A model generated the notes under the pieces. It did no database searches. It saw only the letters and a program-made list of their open reading frames with translations, and was not told the origin of the DNA. Below, piece after piece: positions 1 to 6,104 of a stretch of 15,933 bases of DNA. The position numbers were made by a program, and so were the translations under genes. Position 1 is the stretch's first letter, and each line of letters opens with the position of its first letter. The stretch is from Paraktedonobacter sp035294465 (lineage in GTDB: Bacteria; Chloroflexota; Ktedonobacteria; Ktedonobacterales; Ktedonobacteraceae): positions 1-15,933 of the forward strand of contig DATGKW010000090.1 in the NCBI GenBank assembly GCA_035294465.1. The letters are read 5' to 3'.

Positions 1-246
1 GGCAAAGGAGAAACCAAAATCGCCTCTCAGGGAGTCTCCCAGCCACTTGAGATACTGAATGGGCAGCGGATCATCCAGTCCAAAGCGCGCGCGCATCGCC
101 GCTCTGGCAGCAGGGGTCAGGTGCGGATTAAAGATAACCGCATCAGGTCCTCCGGGCATCAGGTGGATCAGGATAAACATAAAAATGGAGAACAGGAAGA
201 GCAGGGGTATAGCCTGCAAGATGCGCCTTATCACATATCGTCCCAT
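1..246 (-). CDS. ABC transporter permease, oligopeptide/dipeptide (DppB/OppB-like), N-terminal part
   Basis: The first 82 codons of an inner-membrane permease of the DppB/OppB family; the rest lies beyond the left edge of the window. The protein begins MGRYVIRRILQAIPLLF, a basic N-terminus followed by the first membrane helix (about residues 9-29). It then shows a periplasmic stretch with LMPGGP and the family-typical pattern 'ARFGLDDPLPIQYLKWL..SLRGDFGFSF', the conserved region between the first two helices of peptide and nickel permeases. The ATG at 246 is preceded by GGAGG (plus positions 256-260) at a suitable distance. The gene follows the substrate-binding lipoprotein gene on the same strand and is probably part of the same uptake system, importing short peptides or similar solutes. 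It is separated from that gene by an intrinsic terminator. The family call is firm; the substrate cannot be read from this fragment. Confidence 0.9.
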   Translation of the reverse strand, partial: MGRYVIRRILQAIPLLFLFSIFMFILIHLMPGGPDAVIFNPHLTPAARAAMRARFGLDDPLPIQYLKWLGDSLRGDFGFSFA

Positions 247-344
247 AGACAGACACCTCCGGCGAGTCGACAATGAGGATACGAGACGTTGAGAATAGTG
301 TACATACAACGCTCCACTTGCGTCAATACTTTGTACTTCTTCTG

Positions 345-393
345 AAAAAAGACCTCCAGCGGGATACTCCAGACGGGTACCCCACCGGAGGCC
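345..393 (-). terminator. Intrinsic terminator between the binding-protein gene and the permease gene
   Basis: A left arm at 353-367 pairs with a right arm at 377-391 across a 9-nt loop, with 12 of 15 positions matching. On the minus strand the hairpin is followed at once by a T-run (plus-strand A-run 345-350). It lies about 50 bases after the stop codon of the substrate-binding gene and about 100 bases before the permease start. A terminator here is a common way to make far more binding protein than permease. In this arrangement the downstream genes are reached by partial read-through or by their own promoter. Confidence 0.75.
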
Positions 394-444
394 ACGTTCC
401 TACCTACTATCTATCCTTCTCAGACGAGCAGGGCCGTCCTTCAA

Positions 445-2148
445 CTAGCACTGCCCACCGCTGCACCACCAGTTCTGGACGCCGATCGTCTCTGACGCGC
501 CCTCTGGGCCTGGAGCATAGTTGTGGGTGTTGTTTTTATGGATTCCCAGGTCGACCGGACCGTACAGGGTAATGAACGGGAATTGGGTCAGATAGATCTG
601 GTGAATCTGGTCGAAGATTTGCTGGCGCTGAGTAGGATTGTCTGTCGACTCCTCCTGGATAAACAGGTTATCCAGCTGGTGATTGCAGTAGAATGTGACA
701 TTGAACCCTGCAGGCGGGATCTGGCTGCAAGCCAACAACGAGTAGTCATCAGCGTCATAGGAGAAAGAATCTTCAAACTCAGCGATATCGTACTTGCCTG
801 GCTGGCCACCGGTCAGGAACGGTCCGAAGAACGTGCTGGCCGGATAGTTGCTGATATCGAGCTTGATACCGATGGCTGACATGTCGGACTGCATCACCAG
901 CTCATCATCTGCACGCCAGAAGTTGTTGGCGGTTGTCGAGTACTGGAACTCCAGGCGCTCGGTTTTGCCATTCACAACCCTGGTGTCAACACCACCGGGA
1001 TTCACTGTCCAGCCATCCGATTTCAAGAGGGCGATAGCTCCCTGCGGATCAAACGGAGGACAAGGCGCGTTAGCCTGGTAGCCAGGTACGTAGGATTTAC
1101 CGTGGTCAGTACACAGTGGGACTGCTTCGCCACGTCTGGCCGTCGTAATCAGTGCCTGGTGATCGATAGCCATCGCGATAGCCTTGCGCACATCTACGTC
1201 TGTCCCCAGGATCGGGTTGTGGAAATCAAAGTAGATGGCCTCGAAGTTAGACGCGTTCGGGTTGGCAGTAAGCGTGTAATTTGTCAGCGCCTTGTAGGCC
1301 GGAACCTGGGTAACATCCAGGAACCAGGAGGAGTCAATCGTCCCCGCCTGCAAATCCTTGAGGATGGTGTTGGTGTTAGTCACAATGCGGAAGACGATCT
1401 TATCCAGGTATGGCAAACCCTGCGACGCCAGGAAGTAGTGAGGATTCCGCGAAACAGTATAGCTGGTGCCTGGCTTGCTGGAAGTCAGCATAAACGGACC
1501 GCTGGCAACTGTCGGAGCCAGGTTTTGCGGAGAAGTCAGCGCCGAGCCAGGAGGAATGTTTTTGAAAATGTGCTCAGGAATAGGAGCACTCAGGCCATCT
1601 GCCCAAACCGATGCAAATGGCTCGAAAGGCTGCTTCAGATGGAATGTGATGGAGAGATTATCTGGTGAAATCGTCGTGGAGGTGATCAGGTTGATTCCCG
1701 TCGTGCTGGCCGGCGTGAACTTGGGGTTCATCCAGTACCTCCAGGTAAAATCTACGTCCTGAGCGGTCAACGGCTGGCCATCGGACCACTCCAGTCCTTT
1801 GCGCAGGTGGAACGTCCAGGTCTTGAGATCAGCACTCACGCCGTCGTTGGCAACCGTCGGAACTTCTGTTGCCAGGCCAGGTTCGAGACCACCCTGATAA
1901 TTTCCGACGAAGAGGGCTTCCCAGATAGTCTCATCCACTAAATCTGAGAACGTTTCCGAAGAGGCATTAGGGATCAGCGAATCTGGCTCTTCGTAGAGAT
2001 CATCCGTCCAGGTCCCTCCTTTGACTGGAGTGGTGCTGCTACTGGGCGTGGGAGTCCCGGAGGCTCCACAGGCGCTGAGTAAGAGCACGAGCACAGAAAA
2101 GAGGGACAGGGATAGCATCAGCATATGCGCTCTTGGCTTTTTGAGCAT
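445..2148 (-). CDS. ABC transporter substrate-binding lipoprotein, family 5 (peptide/nickel type)
   Basis: Extracytoplasmic solute-binding protein of the SBP_bac_5 family, which captures peptides or related solutes and delivers them to the permease encoded downstream. The N-terminus is a lipoprotein signal: basic residues, a hydrophobic core, then the lipobox L-S-A-C with the lipidated cysteine at about residue 27. A Ser/Thr/Pro-rich tether follows. The mature part shows the family pattern WTFHLRKGLEWSDGQPLTA.DV.FTW near residue 120-145 and a central region with D.DVRKAIAMAIDH. It ends in a Trp-rich C-terminus (NWWCSGGQC). The length (567 residues) is normal. The AGGAGG box (plus 2154-2159) is only 2 nt from the ATG at 2151 but 5 nt from the next ATG at 2148, so I chose the latter; the two starts differ by one residue. 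The 5' leader contains a long inverted repeat. Ligand identity is not visible. Confidence 0.95.
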   Translation of the reverse strand: MLKKPRAHMLMLSLSLFSVLVLLLSACGASGTPTPSSSTTPVKGGTWTDDLYEEPDSLIPNASSETFSDLVDETIWEALFVGNYQGGLEPGLATEVPTVANDGVSADLKTWTFHLRKGLEWSDGQPLTAQDVDFTWRYWMNPKFTPASTTGINLITSTTISPDNLSITFHLKQPFEPFASVWADGLSAPIPEHIFKNIPPGSALTSPQNLAPTVASGPFMLTSSKPGTSYTVSRNPHYFLASQGLPYLDKIVFRIVTNTNTILKDLQAGTIDSSWFLDVTQVPAYKALTNYTLTANPNASNFEAIYFDFHNPILGTDVDVRKAIAMAIDHQALITTARRGEAVPLCTDHGKSYVPGYQANAPCPPFDPQGAIALLKSDGWTVNPGGVDTRVVNGKTERLEFQYSTTANNFWRADDELVMQSDMSAIGIKLDISNYPASTFFGPFLTGGQPGKYDIAEFEDSFSYDADDYSLLACSQIPPAGFNVTFYCNHQLDNLFIQEESTDNPTQRQQIFDQIHQIYLTQFPFITLYGPVDLGIHKNNTHNYAPGPEGASETIGVQNWWCSGGQC

Positions 2149-2151
2149 CAT

Positions 2152-2444
2152 GTCCTCCTAAAAGAAATACTAAATAATCCTTTCTGCTTCGATTTGGCGA
2201 AAGAAACTCTGATCCAGGCAAGTTGCCAGGAACCGCATTTCAGCAGTTCGTTTGCGCGATAGCCAGAATCTTGTTCGCCAAATCGAAGAAGGATACCTGT
2301 TGATGCCGCCCGGCGCTCACCAATCCTTCCTGCCGCCGGATGACACCAATACAGCCGAGACAGTACTACGCACGCCTACATCTAAATATTTATTTATGTA
2401 GATTACAAGACGTTACGTAATATACGTCATTCTTGACTGTTTTC
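2152..2444 (-). promoter_or_regulatory. Intergenic leader of the binding-protein gene with inverted repeats
   Basis: These 293 bases separate the methyltransferase from the binding-protein gene. They hold a perfect 15-bp inverted repeat (2187-2201 and 2274-2288, arms CTTCGATTTGGCGAA / TTCGCCAAATCGAAG). It extends by the 6-bp pair ATCCTT (2177-2182) / AAGGAT (2289-2294) after a 4-nt bulge, with a 72-nt spacer. An AT-rich imperfect palindrome lies at 2376-2401 (CTACAT...ATGTAG) and an 8-bp palindrome TTACGTAA at 2413-2420. The last two are near the methyltransferase stop and upstream of the transporter, so they may be operator or promoter elements. I could not pick one convincing -35/-10 pair. 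No gene was found in the interval. Confidence 0.45.
2187..2288. repeat. Perfect 15-bp inverted repeat, 72-nt spacer
   Basis: Arms at 2187-2201 and 2274-2288 are exact reverse complements. The dyad extends outward with a second 6-bp paired block (2177-2182 / 2289-2294). The inner arm ends 36 nt upstream of the first ATG of the binding-protein gene, on the leader side. As RNA it could form a long stem carrying a 72-nt domain. As DNA it could be two copies of one operator suited to looping. Neither reading is proven. Confidence 0.7.
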
Positions 2445-2573
2445 TCACAGGTTTTTCAGCAGGGCTTGCCGTCTCTTTCCAGATTTGCAGCACCACCTTT
2501 TACAGGGACGCATAACTAAAAAAATCTGCACCGTTACTGGCAACGAGAGGGCAAACGTAAGCGGGTGATAGTT
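2445..2573 (-). pseudogene. Eroded remnant of a C-terminal restriction-endonuclease-like domain
   Basis: After codon 350 of the methyltransferase (ends at 2574) the in-frame protein looks random. A second frame reads GAD at 2532-2524 (G-A-D) and, after a stop codon, KVVLQ at 2499-2485. The original frame then reads KSGK at 2486-2475. From memory, intact fusion proteins in Chloroflexota and other phyla carry G-A-D..GIDG and K-V-V-x-Q-V-K-S-G in this order just after the same linker. The pieces therefore appear in the right order but in two frames, with a shortened spacing and a stop. This suggests decay by small deletions. It rests on short motifs and needs an alignment. Confidence 0.5.
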
Positions 2574-3623
2574 GAGCGCGAGCACCCACCAGCGAAACTG
2601 GGCCGCGTCCACCTGAGCAAGCCGGCGGGCTTCAGCCAGGGTAGCCGGTCCACCACTAAAGGTATAGTGGAGATCAGGAAAAGTGCTGAATAACCGGGAA
2701 CGCTGGTAAACAAGGGCCAGGGCATGGGCCTCAATTCCTATCCACTTGCGCTCCAGACGCTGCGCAACCGCCAGGGTCGTCCCGCTCCCGCTAAACGGGT
2801 CCAGTACGATATCTCCCTTGTTGCTGCTGGCCAGAATAATGCGCTCCAGCAGGACCTCCGGCTTCTGAGTGGGATAGCCCAGGCGTTTGCCATCAGCCGC
2901 ACCCAGGGCCGGCAGATCCCAGACATCCTTCATGTAAACCCAGGTATACTCACCGCGCTCGTCGCGGAGAAATTCGCTCTTCTTAAACCCATAGCGATGC
3001 ATCATGTAGGATCGCTCTTTGAGCACGTGAAATATATAACGGTCGCTCTTTGAATAAAAAAAGATCAGATCGTGCTTGCGCGCGAAATGCCGTCGCGATG
3101 CGCCGCCGGTCTTATACGACCAGACGATCTCGTTGCGGAAGTTCTCCGGGCCGAACACAGCGTCCAGCAACAGCTTGAGATAGTGGCTGGCGGACGGGTC
3201 GCAATGCAAATAGACGCTGCCTGTAGGCTTTAACACGCGGCAGAACTCGACCAGGCGCTGTGCCATCATCACCAGATAAGCCAGCAGGGAACCCTGTCCT
3301 AGTAGATAACGCAGAGCCACCAGCGCACGCACGACCGGCTCCGGGGAGCCAGCCAGTACTTCCGTATACGCCTGTTCAGTCTCAGTATCCCAGCGCCAGG
3401 TGTCTCCAAAGGCTGGCACTCTGGCCTGGCTATTCACCTCTGGCAGCGTTTTCCTGAAAAGAGCCTGGTAGTTGCGCCGCGAGTAAAAAGGAGGATCGAG
3501 ATAGATCAGGTCAACGCTCTCATCGGCCAGATGAGTCCGTAGAATGTACAGATTATCGCCGTAGTAGAGAACAGGCGCGAGATTCGGCAAACAATCCATC
3601 AGTACTCCCTCTGCCTCCTTCAT
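2445..3623 (-). CDS. Site-specific DNA methyltransferase (adenine-N6 or cytosine-N4), beta class, truncated tail
   Basis: S-adenosylmethionine-dependent DNA methylase. The catalytic motif DPPF is at residues 43-46, and the AdoMet-binding motif DPFSGSGTT lies much later, at 275-283. This order is typical of the beta class. Other family landmarks are YGDNLYILR (21-29), the LKPTGSVYLHCDP block (131-143) and GYPTQKPE (249-256). No separate restriction gene lies beside it, so it looks solitary. Residues 325-350 (LAEARRLAQVDAAQFRWWVLAL) match the linker that, in related proteins, leads into an Mrr-like endonuclease domain. Here the frame diverges after residue 350 and stops at 392. I chose the ATG at 3623 because AAGGA lies 6 nt upstream. 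A GTG at 3659 and an ATG at 3599 are alternatives. It is divergent from the ERG2-like gene. Methylation specificity cannot be inferred. Confidence 0.88.
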   Translation of the reverse strand: MKEAEGVLMDCLPNLAPVLYYGDNLYILRTHLADESVDLIYLDPPFYSRRNYQALFRKTLPEVNSQARVPAFGDTWRWDTETEQAYTEVLAGSPEPVVRALVALRYLLGQGSLLAYLVMMAQRLVEFCRVLKPTGSVYLHCDPSASHYLKLLLDAVFGPENFRNEIVWSYKTGGASRRHFARKHDLIFFYSKSDRYIFHVLKERSYMMHRYGFKKSEFLRDERGEYTWVYMKDVWDLPALGAADGKRLGYPTQKPEVLLERIILASSNKGDIVLDPFSGSGTTLAVAQRLERKWIGIEAHALALVYQRSRLFSTFPDLHYTFSGGPATLAEARRLAQVDAAQFRWWVLALNYHPLTFALSLPVTVQIFLVMRPCKRWCCKSGKRRQALLKNL

Positions 3624-3702
3624 TGCGTATCCTTGACGCTCTTTTCTTCTATAGTACACAATAGAAGAGAATTTTGCTTGCTTGACAAAGGGAGGACTCG
3701 GT
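3624..3702. promoter_or_regulatory. Divergent promoter region between methyltransferase and ERG2-like gene
   Basis: Only 79 bases separate the two start codons. For the plus-strand gene a possible -35 TTGACG (3633-3638) is followed after 18 nt by CACAAT (3657-3662). For the minus strand TTGTCA (complement of 3683-3688) is followed after 17 nt by TCTATT. Both matches are weak and overlap each other, so the two genes may compete for polymerase or share control. Confidence 0.3.
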
Positions 3703-4335
3703 ATGGCGGGTTATATATTTGACCCCAAAGTTATCCACGAAATCAGTTGTAACCAGCTTGGCAAACCCCTTGAGCAGATGTTTGACGATTTTGGTAAAGA
3801 GATGGCGGAACGCTACCCCGGCGCAATTGATACATCCAAGCCCTGGATTTTTAATAACGCAGGTGGCGTGATGCTGCAAATGAAATTGTTTCACGCCTCG
3901 ACAAAAGAGTACATCATGATCTGGGGCACGCCCATTGGGAGCGAAGGGCACACCGGGCGGCATCTGGTTGAATTTCATGATACTGTTCTCGATGGAGAAG
4001 CCTGGTACTACAAAGAGGGCCAATTTCAGCGCGATTCCTATACGCCCGGCGATTATATTTTTATTGGCAGAGGCGAAAGCGCTGGCATGCATTACCCTGA
4101 CCACGTGTGGATGGTCGAGTATGCACGCGGACCGCTGCTCACCCTCTTTCCCTTTGGCCTGGCCGATGGCTTCTTCAGCACCCTTGATTTCAAGACGATT
4201 TTCCAGACCCTGGTTATCTATTTCTCGCTACTCACCCGGCAGCTCTCCAGGAGCCAGAAAATCATGGCCGGAGCTCTGGCAGGCGTCACACTGCTGCTCT
4301 GGACTACGCGGAATCGCCGCAGGAAACGAGCCTGA
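3703..4335 (+). CDS. ERG2 / sigma-1 receptor family protein with C-terminal membrane helix
   Basis: Homologue of the eukaryotic sterol C8-isomerase ERG2 and the sigma-1 receptor. Family signatures occur in order: YIFDP..IHEI (4-14), WIFNNAGG (48-55), HAS.KEYI..WGT.IG.EGHTGRH (64-87), PGD (115-117), WMVEYARG (136-143) and FGLADGFFSTLDF (151-163). The two acidic residues that line the ligand pocket in human sigma-1 (Asp126 and Glu172) correspond to Asp93 in EFHDTVLDG and Glu139 in WMVEYARG. The N-terminal membrane helix of the eukaryotic proteins is absent. Instead residues 187-201 form a short hydrophobic segment followed by a basic tail (RNRRRKRA), giving a possible C-terminal anchor. ATG 3703 is preceded by GGGAGGA; a TTG seven codons upstream is an unlikely start. 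The substrate is unknown; a sterol, hopanoid or other hydrophobic isomerase role is inference. No sterol gene is nearby. Confidence 0.9.
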   Translation: MAGYIFDPKVIHEISCNQLGKPLEQMFDDFGKEMAERYPGAIDTSKPWIFNNAGGVMLQMKLFHASTKEYIMIWGTPIGSEGHTGRHLVEFHDTVLDGEAWYYKEGQFQRDSYTPGDYIFIGRGESAGMHYPDHVWMVEYARGPLLTLFPFGLADGFFSTLDFKTIFQTLVIYFSLLTRQLSRSQKIMAGALAGVTLLLWTTRNRRRKRA

Positions 4336-4562
4336 GGAATAGATTTCACCAGATGAGTGCTTTCCCGACGATGAATGACCCTTCTTCAATGGCTCTGCCC
4401 ATCAACCAGAAGTTTTGGTCATATTTTTTAGCAAGCGCTATAATATTATAGGCATTGCTATCGAGAATAGCGAGTTCGCGCACAACTCTTGCGTAGGGCA
4501 TGCCTCGCCTGGCGCATCTACTGCCAGATGGTGTAATTACGCGATGATATAGATGACAATAT
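4336..4562. other. Intergenic region upstream of the menaquinone operon
   Basis: This AT-richer stretch of 227 bases contains a probable promoter and dyad (described separately) and a small hairpin (GCTAT 4457-4461 / ATAGC 4467-4471). There is also a weak open frame on the minus strand (GTG 4588 to 4346, 80 codons). Part of that frame, ELAILDSNAYNIIALAKK, reads like a real small protein. It has no good ribosome binding site at its GTG, and I do not recognise it. It may be a relic or chance. Confidence 0.35.
4415..4458 (+). promoter_or_regulatory. Probable promoter of the men operon with an overlapping dyad operator
   Basis: TTGGTC (4415-4420) and a perfect TATAAT (4439-4444) are separated by 18 nt. 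The -10 box lies inside the perfect 14-bp palindrome CTATAATATTATAG (4438-4451). This is flanked symmetrically by GCAA (4431-4434) and TTGC (4455-4458), each 3 nt away, making a 28-bp interrupted dyad centred on the -10 region. Such placement fits a repressor site. Transcription would start near 4451, about 110 nt before menF. No regulator gene is adjacent. Confidence 0.45.
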
Positions 4563-6059
4563 ATGGATAGAGTCTTCCTCAATGACACGGGTTCTTGCAG
4601 GGTAGCAGATTCCTGGCCCGTCTCTTGTGATTATACACAGATACACGCTCTTCTAAGCCAGGCCGCCGAGCAGGCCGCCTTAACCGGTCAGGTCACGCCC
4701 GCCAGCCTGGTCTTGCCCGCTCCAGCCATTGATCCATTACGAATCTTCCAATTCTATCAGTCTCTGCATACCGGCGAGTGCTTCTACTGGGAGCAGCCTG
4801 CGAGACAGATGGCCCTGGTTGGCGCGGGTGTGGTCCTGAGTATAGAAACCACCGGAGCAGAGTGCTTCACACAAGCAGCTCTGGCCTGGCAACAGCTGCG
4901 CCGTGAGGCCATCATTCGCTCCCTACCAGGCTTTGCGGGAGAGTTGCCCCATACAGGGAACGGTCCCGTGCTCATTGGAGGCTTTAGCTTTGATCCTCTG
5001 CGTACACGCACTCCCTTGTGGAACGGTTTTCCCGCCGGCCTGCTTATCCTGCCCAGGTTACTTTTCAGCCGGCACGATGATCAGCAGACGCTTACTTTGA
5101 ACTGTCTCGTGCGGGCAAGCGATGATCTCGACAACCTGATGTACAGCATAGGCGGGGAAATCGCACGCCTCTCCGAGATCCTGACAACGCCAACCAACTT
5201 ACCGGGCAGCGCTTCCGCCGAAGGCCCGGCCTATATTTTGCACGAAGCCAGGCCGGCAGAAGATTGGAAGGCTCTGGTAAGCCTGGCCGTCCGGTCCATC
5301 CAGCAGGGAGAGTATGTCAAGGTCGTTCTAGCTCGCGAGGTCGATGTTGAAGCCAGAATACGGCCTTTTTCCCTGGTCGCGACCCTCCAGCGGTTGCGCC
5401 AGAGTTATCCTGGTGCTTGTGTCTTTGCCTTCCAGCGGGGCGAACGGGCTTTTATCGGCGCGACGCCAGAACGGCTGGTCCACGCACGAGACGGCAAGCT
5501 ACATACGATGGCACTGGCAGGTTCGGCCCCACGTGGAGCGAGCGAGGAAGAGGATAGACGCCTGGGCAGTGAATTATTGTATAGCCCGAAAAATCGCGAG
5601 GAGCACGAGATTGTTACGGCAACAATTCGCGACTCTCTGGCCGATCTTTGTTCCAGAATATGGGTGGCTGATACCCCCGAACTGCTGCGTTTGAGAAATA
5701 TCCAGCACCTGCAAACGGCCATCGTCGGCGACCTCTTGCCGGGTCGCAGTGTGCTGGAAGCTCTGCACACGCTGCATCCAACTCCAGCTGTCGGAGGTGC
5801 GCCTACTGAGCCGGCCCTGGCCTTTATTCGCGCTTATGAAAACCTGGATCGTGGCTGGTACGCCGGCCCCATCGGGTGGGTTGATCTGCACGGCAACGGG
5901 GAATTTGCCGTGGCTTTACGCTCGGCCCTGCTGGAGAAGAGCCAGGCCAGGCTTTTCGCCGGCTGTGGCATTGTCAAAGACTCCGATCCCGCGGCTGAGT
6001 ACGCCGAATCGTGCCTGAAACTTCAGGTGATCCTGCGCAGCTTGAGTGAGGAGGAATAG
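4563..6059 (+). CDS. menF: Isochorismate synthase (menaquinone-specific)
   Basis: Converts chorismate to isochorismate, the first committed step to menaquinone; cytosolic and Mg-dependent. The C-terminal chorismate-binding domain (about 225-495) holds the usual landmarks. These are YVKVVLARE with the general-base Lys253, GATPERL with the general-acid Glu303, the ALAGSA.RG block (314-321), NREEHEIV, HP.PAVGG.P, GWYAGP.GW, and GCGIVKDSDPAAEYAE with the metal-binding glutamates. The N-terminal 220 residues are the variable domain normal for MenF/EntC/DhbC. Length (498) is slightly above E. coli MenF. The genes that follow show that the product feeds MenD rather than a siderophore. The ATG at 4563 is the only start in frame before a TGA at 4554-4556, and there is no Shine-Dalgarno box. 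TATAGA at 4548-4553 might allow a near-leaderless transcript. First gene of the operon, 45 nt before menD. Confidence 0.95.
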   Translation: MDRVFLNDTGSCRVADSWPVSCDYTQIHALLSQAAEQAALTGQVTPASLVLPAPAIDPLRIFQFYQSLHTGECFYWEQPARQMALVGAGVVLSIETTGAECFTQAALAWQQLRREAIIRSLPGFAGELPHTGNGPVLIGGFSFDPLRTRTPLWNGFPAGLLILPRLLFSRHDDQQTLTLNCLVRASDDLDNLMYSIGGEIARLSEILTTPTNLPGSASAEGPAYILHEARPAEDWKALVSLAVRSIQQGEYVKVVLAREVDVEARIRPFSLVATLQRLRQSYPGACVFAFQRGERAFIGATPERLVHARDGKLHTMALAGSAPRGASEEEDRRLGSELLYSPKNREEHEIVTATIRDSLADLCSRIWVADTPELLRLRNIQHLQTAIVGDLLPGRSVLEALHTLHPTPAVGGAPTEPALAFIRAYENLDRGWYAGPIGWVDLHGNGEFAVALRSALLEKSQARLFAGCGIVKDSDPAAEYAESCLKLQVILRSLSEEE

Positions 6060-6104
6060 CTCTTTGCTCACGCATACCAGAAGCAGGTTGAGAGAAGAAC
6101 ATCT

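Noticed and set aside
1466..1762. Open frame on the plus strand opposite the binding-protein gene
   Set aside because: It lies wholly within the antisense of a clear lipoprotein gene and has no ribosome binding site or recognisable sequence.
2302..2340. GC-rich inverted pair CCGGCG (2310-2315) / CGCCGG (2334-2339) as a terminator
   Set aside because: The stem is only 6 bp with an 18-nt loop and no T-run on either strand.
3649..4104. 151-codon minus-strand frame opposite the ERG2-like gene
   Set aside because: It is antisense to a gene with strong family motifs along its whole length.
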